The notes beneath the pieces are model-generated. The model was not told the origin of the DNA, ran no database searches, and was given only the letters and a program-made list of their open reading frames with translations. The position numbers were made by a program, and so were the translations under genes. Of a stretch of DNA of 64,000 nt, positions 11,338 to 23,623 are shown piece after piece; position 1 is the stretch's first letter, and every line of letters starts with the position of its first letter. Origin of the DNA: Neurospora crassa OR74A (taxonomy: Eukaryota; Ascomycota; Sordariomycetes; Sordariales; Sordariaceae); assembly GCF_000182925.2 (NCBI RefSeq), contig NC_026501.1, positions 8,969,917 to 9,033,916 of the forward strand. The letters run 5' to 3'.

Positions 11338-14300
11338 CCTGTCTAGCAACCTATGCGCTCGTCCTCAGACCCTTCGCGACATCACGGTTGTTGCGCCAAC
11401 CCGAACATGATCAACAACAACCACATAATATTGCGCGAATCCTCGCAAGAGGTCACCACAAGCACGAACCGACCGCCCCCGTCGATTGCCGCGATGTCCA
11501 CCTGGTCCAAGACCAATGCGCCTTCATATTGGCCAACTGCGAAGACGAGGATGCCGGCCTAATACACTACCTGAGCTTCTACTACTGCACGCTACCCAAT
11601 GCGAAACCCGTCGCCTTCGCCGTCCTGACCGCATGGCTGGGCCTCCTATTTACCACGATCGGCATCGCTGCCAGTGACTTCTTCAGCATCAACCTCAGCA
11701 CCATCTCGAGCGTCCTGGGTCTAAGCGAGAACCTGGCCGGCGTCACGTTCCTCGCCTTGGGCAATGGCTCCCCGGATGTCTTTAGCACCTTTGCCGCCAT
11801 GAGTTCCAACAGTGGGAGCATGGCGGTGGGCGAGCTGATCGGTGCTGCTGGCTTTATCACTGCCGTGGTAGCCGGGTCCATGGCCTTGGTTCGCGAGTTC
11901 AAGGTCCAGAAACGAACCTTCGTCCGAGATATCGTTTACTTTATTGTTTCCATCAGCTTTACCATGATGTTCCTGTTGGACCAGGAACTGCACCTGTGGG
12001 AGGCCAACGCCATGGTTGGCTGCTACATCTTCTATGTCATCTTGGTGTTTGCGTGGCAGTGGTTCACGGACAGGAGGAGAAAGAGGAAACAAGGGGAAGC
12101 TGCTGCTCGTGCTCATTTTTATGGCTCTACACCCGAGCCATCAGGAGAGCTGGAGCCATACCGGGATCAACCAGAGGATGATGAAGCAGCTTCGGGACAT
12201 CATCGGCCTCGTACTGCTCAGACCGACATCAGCGCTCTGGAACATGGTCCCAGAATAGAAGTTGACGGACACGGAATTGCATCTACACCAAGCGAAGAAG
12301 AAGAGGATGAGCACCGCGATCTGCAAGTGGCTGCAGAGATGACCAGCAGCATGCGCGTCAACCGTCCCCGCTGGGGCCGAAGCAACTCCACCATCACTCC
12401 CATCAGACCTAGTCTTGTCGGTGCTTTGGAATTCCGGTCGATATTGTCGTCAATACAGAAGGAAAGAAACCAGCATAGCGGCTACGTCCGTGGACATCGA
12501 CGGGGGAATTCCGATTATTTCTCAAATCAACCATCACTACCTTTAATTCGCGAGGATCAGCTATACCGGGGGCGTCAATACACCCTCGACACATTGCCGA
12601 CCCTCTCGACTATCAGGTCCGGCAGAGACCGCGCCTTGTCATCCGGACATTCACCCCTTAACCTGGACAGTCTCGGTTTACCAGCTTTTCGAAGCGGTTC
12701 AGAAACGGGGCACACAAGCCCGGCACTAACACCAGGGCCTCGTCCAAACGAGAGTCCCAATTTGCGTCCGGATACTAGAGGTAGCTCGACCACTCGAACC
12801 GTAGACGGCAGGCTTGCGCCTCCACTTGATACCGGAGGTGTCAATCAAGGGTTGCTTCAGCATCAATGGAGAAAAACAACACCCAGGACAATGGGTCTAC
12901 ACCTCCAAATTCCGGATAGTACCGCCTCCAGCAACCGGGCATCGCCTACTCTTTCGCCTTTCCCCATGTTCTCCGAGTCTCCCACAGCGCTCACACCCCA
13001 ACAGCTACCCGAATCAGCCTTTGTCTTCCCTACACCATCCGAGAGAAGACGTTCCTCCATCGCCATATTTGGCGGCTATGAAGAAGAAGAGGAACCTCTC
13101 AAGTACTGGCCCTACTCCATTCTTCCGCCGCCGCACATCTTCTTCGGTACACTCTTCCCAACTCTCCAAGGCTGGTCTGAAAAGTCCTGGTGGGACAAGT
13201 TCGTCAGCTTGATTTCGGCCCCCTCCGTCTTCGTCCTCGCCATCACTCTCCCTGTGGTGGAAACCGAGTCCGAGCGCGACGATGACGACGAAGTGAGCGG
13301 TCCCGCTGAATCCTCCGCAATCAATCTGATCCAGAGCCACGGACAACTGGGGCACATGGCCGTCCCCGTGTCTTTGGAGTCAAGCGCCCACATCCGCCCT
13401 GAAACCGAGTGGCAGGAATTCCGTCGTCGCACACGCTCCGCTTCTAATCGGTCTCCCATGCGCTCACCCTTGGCACGCTCACCCCTCCACTCCCCGCTGA
13501 CAGCCTCGCCATCCTACGTAACGCTTGCATCCCCACGGACGAGGCTGACCTCGGAAGCCAGAGCGCACACCAACGGCTATACCAATCTCGGCGCCCAAGT
13601 CCAGCAGGCTATGAAACTCAATCCGCACCAGCGCTATGGCCACAGTCGTCACGGATCCCACCCGACTATCGTTGAGGAAGACGAGCTCGGCGCTGCCGCC
13701 GGACCTACGACTCTGGCCAACAACCACAACCACAACCACAACCACAACCCCAATCCCAACCCCAACTCCGGAAACGACAACGACAATGACAACGATAACG
13801 ATAACGTAACCGAGAACGGGACTGAAAACGACGAAAAAGCCGCCCAAGAAGGCTGGAGCCGCTGGCTGATCTCCCTCCAGCTCTTCACAGGTCCTCTCTT
13901 TGTCGTGTTTATATACTGGGCCAACACCATCGACGAGCTCCCCTCGCCCGGCCGCACTTTACTCAAAATGACCCTCTACAGCTTAATCTTCTCCCTGACC
14001 TGCCTCGGCATCTTACTTTTGACCACACGCGCCGACAAGAAACCCAAGTACCACTTTTTGCTCTGTTTTCTGGGATTCGTGATTAGTATCGCCTGGATCT
14101 CGACCATAGCCAATGAAGTGGTGGGCATCCTGAAAGCGTTTGGTGTGATCTTGGGCATCAGCGAGGCCATTTTGGGATTGACGATTTTTGCCGTCGGGAA
14201 TTCGTTGGGGGATTTGGTGGCTGATGTTACTGTTGCTAGGCTGGGGTGGCCGGTTATGGCTTTGTGAGTATTCCCCCTTTTTCTCCCCATCTGCTCTTCC

Positions 14301-14749
14301 CTCTCCTCTTTGTGTGCGGCTGCGCTGGCCTTTTCATTTCTCACCTCGCTACGCTCGCTTTACCCCAAGATCCTCTCCTTTCTACTCTCTTGCAAAACGG
14401 TTACTAACACCCTAACAGAGCAGCCTGCTTCGGCGGCCCCATGCTCAACATCCTCCTCGGCATCGGCTTGGGAGGCGCCTGGATGATTGTGTCGTCGGCC
14501 AACAAGCGCCACGCCAAGCACCCCGAGTTGCCCTTCAGATACAAGCCTTATAAGCTGCAAGTGGGCGGGACGCTGATGATTTCGGCCATTACCGTGTTGG
14601 TCACGCTGGTCTCGTTATTGATCTTGGTGCCGAGTAACGGATGGGTGATGAATAAACGCATTGGATGGACTCTGATTGGGATATGGACTTTGGGCACCGT
14701 CTTCAACCTGGTGGTGGAGACGACGGGGATTTGGACTGATGTTAGGTAG
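11268..14749 (+). CDS. Sodium/calcium exchanger family protein (NCLX/SLC8B1-like)
   Basis: Two exons, 11268–14263 and 14419–14749 (intron 155 nt, GTGAGT…CTAACAG), give about 1108 aa. The frame is also open upstream without an ATG, so ATG 11268 (MSLHRQKRSPFSSRP) is taken as start. Order of features: an N-terminal hydrophobic segment (IVSTLLITCLATYALVL); a Cys-containing loop resembling NCLX (VDCRDVHLVQDQC, YLSFYYC); five or so membrane segments with the alpha-1 motif GNGSPDVFSTFAA near residue 165; a long hydrophilic loop of about 600 residues; then a second membrane half with alpha-2 (VGNSLGDLVADV) and, across the splice, GGPMLNILLGIG. The loop is Ser/Arg-rich with HN, NP and ND dipeptide repeats near residues 820–850. 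The family moves Ca2+ against Na+ or other cations across organelle membranes; the mitochondrial or vacuolar location is not determined here. The splice restores MAL|AACFGGPML, so the model is solid. Confidence 0.92.
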
Positions 14750-14773
14750 TACACTGGTGAGGGAGTTATGAAA

Positions 14774-14793
14774 GGGGGGGGGGGGGGGGGGGG
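14774..14793 (+). repeat. 20-nt poly(G) run in the exchanger 3' region
   Basis: Twenty consecutive G lie 24 bases after the exchanger stop codon, followed by GA-rich sequence. On the sense strand such a run can form quadruplex structure; it is equally a spot for sequencing error. Confidence 0.85.
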
Positions 14794-15701
14794 TGGAAAA
14801 GGAAAAGGGGGGAGAAAGAAGGAAGGAAAGGAATGAAGGAAGGACGGAAGTAGCGATGATATTGATTTTTATTTTGATGATCCATAACTTGGTTGTGGCT
14901 ACGTATTGGGCGACGAATTTTTGAGCATGTGTTCTTCTCCGTATACGATGCCCATCCCGATGGGTTTCAGGCCCATCGGTGGTTTGTTTGTCTTGGTGCT
15001 ACCGCATATTGCGTTCGTTGGCTCCAAACTGGGAGTAGGTCAACACGGACTGACTATATATTTCCGACGGTGAAGTATTGCACCAGCTTCGACGAGACAA
15101 GGTGATACAAAGAAAGGGAGAGAAAGAAGGGTTGGACAACAAACAGATACATCAAACTTGAATTTGTACCCTCGTCATGTAGTGTCAGGTACGAAAAACT
15201 ACTACAAACATGAGTGGAGCTTCTTCCTGTTCCGATCACAGAGCTGCCTGTTGTTGCTGGATTTCCCCATGACCGGAATGTTAAGTTGAGATCGAAGCAA
15301 GCAAACAGCTTGCCATTCCCGAATCACTTGACAATGGTGTCATACCTCAACTCAGAACAACGTGATGGCTCATGCGCACCAACGGATACATAACTCGGTA
15401 ACCCACCGATGGGTTTTTGCTCCCTCGATTCATCTATTTAACCAAACCGGGGGATTCCTTCGCATCAGATATCTATCGATCTGTCTTGTCTTTACGAGCC
15501 TCGCCCTTACCCCTTAGACCTATCAGCGCTCACTGACCACTGACGACTAACTACCGACAACTAACGACCAAGACAAACCCGAGGACAACAGAGCCTCTAA
15601 ACAGTAAAGCCCAAGTAAAAAAAACAACACGAACCTAAACTGGAACAAGGGAAAAAAAAAACCAAGAAAAAAAAAAGAAAAAGAAAAAGACAAAGAAAAA
15701 A
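14794..15701 (+). other. Intergenic region and leader of the small Cys-rich protein gene
   Basis: No gene is supported here. Toward the right are a TATA-like TCTATTTAACC (15433–15443), CT-rich sequence, then CTGACCACTGACGACTAACTACC and A-rich sequence running into AAAAAATGTGCC at 15702. This fits a promoter and leader for the downstream gene. Confidence 0.4.
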
Positions 15702-16010
15702 ATGTGCCACGAACAACGAACCCGCTACGCCCTCTGCTCACACACCAAGACCGTCCTCACCCGCTGCGGACTCCCCTGTCAAGCATGGCCTGGGGTGTAT
15801 GAGCGAGTCGAGGGAGGGGTATCGTGCCAGGCGGTTTGGTGTCGGTTTAAGACTCCTCCTTCTCCTCCTTCTCCTCCTTCTCCTCCTTCTTCTTCTCCTC
15901 GCTCAGGATCATCTTCTCGTTTGGAGTCATCAGGGACTTCTTCAGGGACTTCTTCAGGATCTGTGGTGAGGTTCGACAAGGAATACCGCTCGGGAGGTAA
16001 CCAGGGATAG
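15702..16010 (+). CDS. Small cysteine-motif protein, 'MC…' type (hypothetical)
   Basis: 102 codons starting MCHEQRTRYALCSHTK, with further Cys at RCGLPCQAW and VSCQAVWC, then a (SPP)n/Ser-rich tail encoded by a CTCCTT microsatellite, ending …SVVRFDKEYRSGG. The N-terminus follows the same pattern as the proteins at 44271 and 46097 (Met-Cys, Tyr, then Cys plus His or Gly-His), so I place it as a divergent member of that family. A second open frame directly after the stop (16013–16375; MEVKVPIIGEKVALNGEKND, then Gly-rich) contains AVRFEPSW, resembling VVRFDKEY here. The two may be joined by an unrecognised intron, but no consensus donor/acceptor pair was found. Function unknown. A well-formed leader precedes the ATG. 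Confidence 0.5.
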   Translation: MCHEQRTRYALCSHTKTVLTRCGLPCQAWPGVYERVEGGVSCQAVWCRFKTPPSPPSPPSPPSSSPRSGSSSRLESSGTSSGTSSGSVVRFDKEYRSGGNQG

Positions 16011-16012
16011 GG

Positions 16013-16375
16013 GTGGAAGTGAAGGTACCGATAATCGGAGAGAAAGTGGCGCTGAACGGAGAAAAAAATGATGGAAGAAGAAGTGCAAGTGAGCAGCAGC
16101 CACGACGTGCGGTGAGGTTCGAACCTAGTTGGGGCGGAGGAGGTGGTGGTGGTAGTAGTGGTGGTGGTAGAGAAGAAGGTGGAGGAGGTAACGGGTTGAT
16201 AGAAGAGCCTGGAAGAGGAGGAAGAGGAAGAGGAGGAGGAGGAGGAGGAGGACACAGAAGACCTGGGATGCCTGAGATGCCTGGGGGCGACGATGATGGT
16301 GATAGTTCGAGTTTGAGTGATAATGAGGAAAACCACAATCATGCCGGGTATGTAGAGAACGAGTCACATGCCTGA
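16013..16375 (+). CDS. Gly/Glu-rich open frame, possible second exon of the preceding gene
   Basis: 120 codons that begin three bases after the previous stop, in a different frame. The first 45 residues look protein-like (charged, RRSASEQQPRRAVRFEPSW). The rest is dominated by Gly, Glu and Arg from GGT/GGA repeats and ends DDDGDSSSLSDNEENHNHAGY. It is either a continuation of the 15702 gene after splicing or translated repeat sequence. No domain is recognised. Confidence 0.25.
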   Translation: MEVKVPIIGEKVALNGEKNDGRRSASEQQPRRAVRFEPSWGGGGGGGSSGGGREEGGGGNGLIEEPGRGGRGRGGGGGGGHRRPGMPEMPGGDDDGDSSSLSDNEENHNHAGYVENESHA

Positions 16376-17132
16376 TGATAGAGGTACATGGTTGCCTCCC
16401 GTGAGAAGATGTAACGAAGGGGGAGAAAGGATATAAACACCGCAAAGTCATTGCAGAGGGAATACCCGAGAAGGAGTGAGAGAACCAAGGGACAGACAGA
16501 CCTGGGATGGGATGGGGGATGTGTATAGCGGGAGGAGTACGAGGAAGGAACTGAAGGAGGGGAATGCCGCCAGCTGCAGTGGTAACCAACGAATATGTAA
16601 GGCGTAAAACAGAAAAGAAGAGAAATCAGTTCGTTGCATTTCCATCATCATCCCTTTCTCATGTCATGTCAGTATGAAGCTTCAGCCGATGAAGAACTTG
16701 CACTGAGCTGAATTTCACCAGTAGTCGGTTCCCAACTGACCCCTTTTCCAGACAGTCCCTGATGGCTACATGTTACATTCGCATTTTCGTTACTTGCTTC
16801 CTTACTTATTTACGTCCCCCTTCGTCTTTGCTGCTCTTGCCTTTCTTCTTTCTGTTTTTCCTTTATTTCTGTTTTTCCTTTTTGTTTCTTTTTTTTCTCT
16901 TTTAGTTTTTTTTCCTTTTTTTTTCTTGGGGGTTTTTTCCTACATCATCGTGTCCTCCCACAATACCTCCGCCACTATTAAGCACACACACACATACTCG
17001 ACGCATCAACTCAACTGCGACAAAACCACCGAGGACTGTTCAGTTGGTTCATTGTATTGTATCCCAATGTATCCCAGGGATGTAACAACATGTAAGGAAT
17101 CGATAGATGCTGAACCATTCTGAGCTCCCTAT

Positions 17133-17160
17133 CTACCTACCTACCTACCTACCTACCTAG
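17133..17160 (+). repeat. (TACC)n microsatellite
   Basis: About seven perfect units of CTAC/TACC. The same tetranucleotide recurs across the intergenic DNA of this window (near 5876, 34825, 44215, 48165 on the other strand, and 55350–55380). Confidence 0.9.
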
Positions 17161-17405
17161 TCAGAAAAAATGATGAAGAAGTCCCCGGCCGGCATCGAGT
17201 TGATGATGGCTTTTCTTTTCTTTTTCATGGGTTGTGTATGTGTGGTTTAAGGAGTTCTGCTGGTTTTGGACCTGGATCTGGATCTGGACCTGGAACCTTC
17301 ACTAGCCAGACGGGTTCGAACATGCCCCTGGGTTACAGTACAGGGCGGTATAAAACCTACATTACACTACAAGTAAGGTAAGGTAGTCCTTCCCCTGGGA
17401 GCATA

Positions 17406-17436
17406 TTCCTTCCTTCCTTCCTTCCTTCCTTCCTTC
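17406..17436 (+). repeat. (TTCC)n microsatellite
   Basis: Seven to eight tandem TTCC units, then T-rich sequence. It lies in a non-coding stretch. Confidence 0.9.
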
Positions 17437-18212
17437 TTTTTCTCTACGGGTAATTCCCGTCTTCCGTGTGTTCTGGCCAAGTTAGGTAGCGTAGCCATGG
17501 ATAGGTAGTACATACAATCTTGGTTGATTGACTGCGCTGTGAATAGGTCCAAGTCAAACTACACTGATCGATGACTATGAAGCAATATTTTCCGATCGAA
17601 TCTTCGCTGCGAAAAAATAGGTAGTAAACTTGAATAAAAAAAAGCAAGTGATAGTTAGTTAGTTCATGATGACCAACCAACCAACCATCCATGATAAGGG
17701 GTATGCCCATTCTCCCCTGCTTATACACCATATTAATAATATCAATGTGAGATATGGGCCAGAAGAATAAACACCAAAGTAATAAGCAGCCCAAGGAAGC
17801 GGATACAGAGCCATTAACCCAGCACCCCTTAGATAAGAAGCAGGTTATGGATAATAGGTCGAACCAAGCTAGGTAGCAATGTCAAAGCTAGGTAGATAAG
17901 TCTGTGGTCTGTAGTGTACTGCGGTAGTGTAGTGAGCGTCTCCATAGCTACTTCTCTCTCGTGCCCCTAAAACCCCTTTTTACCTAGGTCAATAACCAAC
18001 ACCGTTTGACCAGTATCCTCTTGCCGCGTATGGACCTGTCAAACTCATGTAACTACCCTGCTGCCAGCAAAAGAGGTTCCTACTCTCTGTCCCCAAGCTT
18101 CATCTCCTCCGACCCAGCAAAAGGGCAACTTCACCAGGGCAGCAACGTAACGAAGCACCTCCCCTTCACATACACGTCCACATCCTTGTATTCGGAGACT
18201 TTTTTTTGCCTA

Positions 18213-18708
18213 TTACTTCTCATCCTTGCCCTTGCTCTGATCTTGTTGACCCTTGCCGTTGGCGTTGCCTTGGCTGTCTTGGCCCTGACCTTCGAAGACC
18301 TCCTCCTCCCCCCCCTCCTCCTCCTCCTCCATGGAAGCCAACAGTTGATCAAGGGTGTTCTCCAGTCTAGTCAGACTAGCTTCGAGAGTCGTGGCTGTTT
18401 GTTCGCCTCTATATTCGCCAGAGAAAAATTTGTTCAAAAATCAGTAAGTGTTCACACAAATCATCAAGTCAGACAGTTTCCATTTCGGACAGAGGGCCGA
18501 CTCCGTAAGAGCGTGTATGCTCGTATATGAACCACTCATAATCAAGTGTTGGTAGATAGACCCAATAACTTGTCCGGCCGCCTGCGGCTACGACTTGAAC
18601 AGGGATACATGACAATAGTATCAAGTATAGTGTAGGGTAGTGTGATGAGAATAGTGTCAAATGCATGGACGAGGAAGGCAGCGGGCAGAGATAGATCGAT
18701 GCTGACAT
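18213..18708 (-). CDS. Candidate small two-exon gene with coiled-coil C-terminus (hypothetical)
   Basis: On the minus strand, ATG 18708 opens a 79-codon frame whose second half looks like real protein (GGRTSYWVYLPTLDYEWFIYE). Further along, the frame ending at 18213 encodes ATTLEASLTRLENTLDQLL, a heptad-like helix, followed by an acidic and then Lys/Gln-rich tail (SMEEEEEGGEEEVFEGQG…KGKDEK). This second frame has no ATG of its own. An acceptor-like AATATAG ends at 18409, with ACTTACTGA upstream as possible branch site. A clean donor was not found; GT within CCT-CTG-TCC would fit the phase. The reading is uncertain and no family is recognised. Confidence 0.33.
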
Positions 18709-21700
18709 AGGGGTTCCCTTGTAAAAATCGATCTTAATACATCACCCGAACTCGACTGCAGCTCATGACATTGGCGTGTTTTCCAACTATCAAAAGCGTA
18801 TGTCGGTCGCCGGAGCAAATGTGCTCACGATGCTTGACAGGTGGAGGAGGCAAAATAAAATAAGAAAGACGGGAGCAAAAAAACCATGCTCATGTGTGGA
18901 GTTGGGATGTTTATTTTTGTCCGTGTCCATGTCCCATCGTCTACCTCGAGGCTGTATCCCCTGACCAGCTGAGCAGCTCAACCTAAAAGCTTGCCAATTT
19001 TTTTTTCTCCTTCATTCTCTCCTTTCGGCCCCCGAACAGGACCGGAGAGATGCCAAATAGAGAAAGCGGATGGGGTTTGAGGTGATGATGATGGCAAAAC
19101 CTTTGGCCATGAAAGGCCAGCACATATCCAAGCCTAACACCTTGCTCTCTAGCCCGTGCGTCCCGTATCCAATAGTGCCCCGGGCCCAAGAAAACTCCGG
19201 ACCGGGAGGACGTCCGAAGACCATCGGGGGGATATCATAGGATATTGATAGACCGGAGGGAGTACCGACGGAGCACGGGGGAAGATGGATTGAAACGAAA
19301 CGATGCTGCACAGTGCCAACACCATGAGCCCCGAAACAGCCATGAGCTGAGGCCGACATACACTACACGTGTAGTAACGGCGGGATGTGAGACAAGGATT
19401 GCTGCTAGATTTGCAGTTGTTGGGAACGACCGATGAGATTGCACTCTGGGGTATGGACCGGGGAATTGGATGGGAAAGAGGACAATTGGGTGTGGTGAGG
19501 GTGGTCATGTGTCTGCGTAGCAAGTACATGGACGGAGAATGAGGTGGTAGTGGCGATACGGTACCGTGCGGATGGGCGCTTCCAGGACTGACCGGACCGG
19601 AATGGGGCCGGGGGAAAGACGACACACTATCGGCATCGGCGCCTTGCGAGTTCGAGGCTTGAATGGACTCTCAAGATCGATGTTCTCGAGACGAAATGAA
19701 ACTTTTTCACTTTCACATGGGATCGACCGGAGGCTCCGTACTTGGTACCAGTTACCTCGGAAAAAGGAGACTTTTCGGGGTCCAGTGCTGGGTACAAAGT
19801 TCTAGGCCTTCATGTCTAGATGCGCTTGCATGAACCTGTGTGATGTGGCTGTGACGGGTGGGGAGTGCTTTTCCGTTGCAACTCGGGCAATGAATCTCTG
19901 GTGAAATCTGCTTAGACGCCGTGCTTCATGTGGGCTTGAACGCCAATGGAGACACTTGCGCCCGCTATTGATCTGCTAGATGGCCTGTCCGAAGCACGAC
20001 ACGTTCGAGGCTCTGGGTCCGGTCCCTGGAACCTCATGCAGCTGAATCGGACCCTTCCTCCGTAGCCTCACCATGAGCAGTGTTCCCTTGGAGAAGCAAG
20101 GCGGAAAAAAAAAGGAAAATAAAAAAAGCAAGGAGAGGAGATGATGTGCAATGAGACACACATCTCACATTTGATTCTGGGTCTGGGGAGCATGAGACCC
20201 TGAATTTTCCATAGGGATAGGTCCCTATACGCATCGCCATGTCTGCAGATCCAGCGGGGATTTTGGCATTTGCGAGCCGGACAGCAACAGGGGCGAGAAA
20301 ACGATGAGGGTTCCGAGACACTGTCACACGTCCAAACCCAAATGAAGGGACATACAGATGTGAGGTGAGATGGCCGCTTGGCCGTTTGGGATGCCGACAT
20401 GGCCATGGCCCATGGGGATCTTGCTATGCGTGGTGTAGAAATGGTAAAGATGGATGAGACACGAGAAGCGAGAATGCCATGTCATACCTGGCCAGGTCTT
20501 TGAGGGCCTAGAACGTCAAGCCCAACACCGAGCAAGTGGTCAGCAAGAAAGATCATGCAGGGCGTCAAGATGAGGCTGTGATCGAAATAGAGGAACGGGA
20601 GATCAAGACAGTGCCGAAACGGACGGACATAGGGCTGGATCCTGAAGGTCCATCATCTAGTATTCTTTGTTTTGTTTACACTACTGTGTTGTCGGCATGT
20701 TGTTGTGGTGTCTTGTCCCTACAATGTAAAGGAGATGGTATGGCGGGGTATGGATATGGAGATGGAGATGGAAACCCTCACCTGAGCAAAGTGATCTCCA
20801 AGCGCGGCAGATACCATGACTGGAGACGTTGCTTGGCCGTTGCTCTCTTCGGTATCTTGTCCGGCGGACATGTTGCTGGACTCTTCTCGTGTCATGTCGT
20901 TGATGGGGTTGCTACAACAGCGTAAGTGCTAAAAAGGTAAATAGTGTCGGTAGGTCGTCGGGTGTTTGGTTGATGACGGCGGAGACGACGCAGTGCCGGC
21001 ATTGCTCGACAACCCGACAGCGGCTTGCAGCGAGCGTCGGTTGTGTGTGGCCTGCGTTTTGTTACCGTAATTACATACGTGTAACTTACAGGATACCGGG
21101 CGGCAGTGCGTGGAAGGAACGGCCGGTGATTAACAACCGACAGCCGGACTAGTTGGTTTTGGTAACGCGCTGATTGGGCACGTCGGTATTCAGAGAGGAA
21201 AATCCACTCTTGTCGAATCTGATAAAGATGCAGAAATTCAGGTGAATCCACGGGAAATCTGCTGAAGCCCACAAAAACCCACCCGCTTGCGGTCGACTTT
21301 GGGGATTTTACGATGAGTGATCCCGGGACAACTTGTAGACGGTACACTACTTGGGACGTCTTGGACTTTAATATGCTGGTCCCTCCTTCAGCTCTTGGCA
21401 GTTCATGACACGCCTTCCAGCAGACGGCAGTCAAGCCAGGTGGGAGGAAGATTGGGACAATACTTATCAGTAGAGATCTGTAGTTGTACATAGCTATCTA
21501 ACGCGTTGAAGTTGTCATACAAGCTCCGTAAACTACATCTCTCCTGTCGCTTGTCCCCAATGCTCAATGTCTAATCGGACAGCGGGCTGGGATGTATGTT
21601 CACAGCACAGCACCCTAGTCGGCGGAATGGACGGTTGGAGACGGTCAAGTGTCGTCTGCCTGCTGTCTTAAAGTCACTGTTCCGTAGCTGAAGGTAGCAG

Positions 21701-22486
21701 GGTACAACTTTGTGGTTCGGATGATGCTAGTCTCGTGCGGTATAGTGTAGTGTACCTAGTCATCAGGGACATTGTGTGGGACATCGATACGGGGCCATTC
21801 ACTCCCCTTCCCCGGCGGCTGATTATATGGACGTCGTACGATATGTGCATGCGATGAGGCTACGGGGTGCTACGGGGATAATCGCCGGGCGAGAGCGAAA
21901 AAAAAAAAAAAAAAAAAAAGCGAATAAACTGTTTGTTTGTTCAAAGACAATACAAAAGGGGACCAATCCGCTACACTGTGGTAAAACACTTTTCCATGTC
22001 GCGTCTGTCTGTTGCTTGTCAAGCTTTCCGACTTGTACATTCGGACATTGACAACGTGTATGTATGTCGGATAGACAGCTGCGATGATCGTCATTCGTCT
22101 CGGCTCACTGAAGCCGAACACGACAAGGCTTCTTCTGGAAGGAAAAGGAGAGGAGCTTCTCGGGTCGGCGTGGGCGATCGGGTGGGCCGGGGTAAGAATT
22201 TGGGGTGAGGTTGGCAAGCCGGCGACCTCACCTCGGGTCAAAACGGTGAATTGAGAGGATATCAAAGAAGTGGCATGGACGTGGCATCGACAAGCTGGTG
22301 CGGTGCTGGGTCTTTCCTGGCTTTGCTTGATTATAACCCGGATAATGACGCGCAATCTGTCCCCAATTCCAGCAACGAGTGGTGAACAAGTGGTGGTTCA
22401 TGTAACTGCTATAGTACTAGTGTGTCGTGGGTTTGTCGAGTCCCACCCTATCGACCTCCGTACCAAAAGGGGGGGGGGTGCGGGCA
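18709..22486. other. Gene-poor region left of the AT-rich relic
   Basis: About 3.8 kb of normal base composition without a recognisable gene. Two sizeable open frames overlap on opposite strands: 20536–20925 (+, 129 codons) and 20892–21491 (−, 199 codons). Neither shows domain, splice or codon features that I can support. A run of 22 A is at 21898–21919. The repeated GTAGTGTA-like motif occurs near 21740. Confidence 0.5.
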
Positions 22487-22540
22487 ATAGTAAGTTTACT
22501 GTTGAAAAAAAAAAAGTCGTAAATTTACCGTAAAATGGCC

Positions 22541-22651
22541 TCAAACGTTACAAAACGCATCTGTTTGTTATTTGAGACATTTGAGTGGAGCTAACGGTAA
22601 AATGTTAATTGACATTGGCAAACGTTTGTAATATTAGAAACGTTTGGAGGC
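22541..22651 (+). repeat. Left sub-terminal AAACGTTT repeat cluster
   Basis: Copies are at 22542–22549 (CAAACGTT), 22619–22628 (CAAACGTTTG) and 22635–22651 (TAGAAACGTTTGGAGGC). The last is repeated exactly at 30010–30026 in the same orientation. Arrays of short sub-terminal repeats are a hallmark of CACTA-type ends, where the transposase binds. Confidence 0.65.
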
Positions 22652-23379
22652 CCGAAATATTTCAGAAGTCACTTTAGTATTTATTTTTGCGTATATAGTA
22701 TTTAGGGCATGTTCTTACCAAAAATTATAGCGGGTTTGCCTATTAGAACCAAATATTATAATGTATCTACCCGTACAATTATAAATACTATACTATATTA
22801 AATCTTCCCGTTGTACTTAACTAGCCAATTAAATTTTAATTTTATTAACCAATAATTATTATTAATACTACCTAATTACTTATACTTCGCGGTATATAAG
22901 TATTCGATTTGCTGTTATCCCAAACGCTATTATTAATCCTATCTTTATTTAGTAATTTATATACTACTCTTATTTTTATCTCGTTATGAAAGGCCCGTAC
23001 GTACGTTCGTATCTCTATTCTTATATTTATAGTAATTATAGCTTTCTAATTTAGTACCGAGGAGTTTTAAAAGATATTTACTGTATACTATATAATATTA
23101 ATTTTAATACTTAATAATATTAATAATTATAAAAGGATAATTTTAAACTTTTGAAGTTGGTATTAGCGGCTAAAAATAGTAATACGATTCCTACTTTAAT
23201 AAATATTAAATATAATTCTAATATATATATATATTTAATATTTTATTAGGGATAGGGTAAAAAGGGTAGTGAGAGTAATAGTAATAATAATACTAATACT
23301 AATAATAATAATAATAATAGTAGTAATAATTCCCGCCCCAATCCCCTCCCTTAAAATAATATTGACCGGAATGAATTGT

Positions 23380-23590
23380 CCTAAAATATTTAAATTAAAT
23401 GCTTGTAAAAGTGTAAGAGAATTTCGGAGGACGATGAATTGGATATAGTTATTACTTGTAATAATAAGTGGGAGAATTGCCTCTAGAGGGAGGCTCGCTA
23501 GAAATACTTTCTATTTAGAAAATTAAAGGAATCCCGTGTCGAGCCTGTATTGAAAGCTATTTTTAGTAATATTAATATAATAGGTTTTTT

Positions 23591-23623
<33 letters not shown>

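Larger units (their letters stand above)
16376..18212. other. Gene-poor stretch with TACC and TTCC microsatellites
   Basis: No supportable gene. The stretch contains pyrimidine-rich sequence near 16770–16950, a (CTAC)n run at 17133–17160, and a (TTCC)n run at about 17406–17436. Repeated TAGGTAG motifs lie near 17500–17900, and a GTAGTGTA cluster lies near 17920–17935. Confidence 0.55.

Noticed and set aside
16105-16125. B-box-like palindrome AGGTTCGAACCT
   Set aside because: It is a short perfect palindrome inside an open frame, with no A box or cloverleaf on either strand.
20892-21491. A 199-codon minus-strand frame, overlapping a 129-codon plus-strand frame (20536–20925)
   Set aside because: No start context, domain or splice signal supports either. 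Both are within the chance range for GC-neutral DNA of this length.
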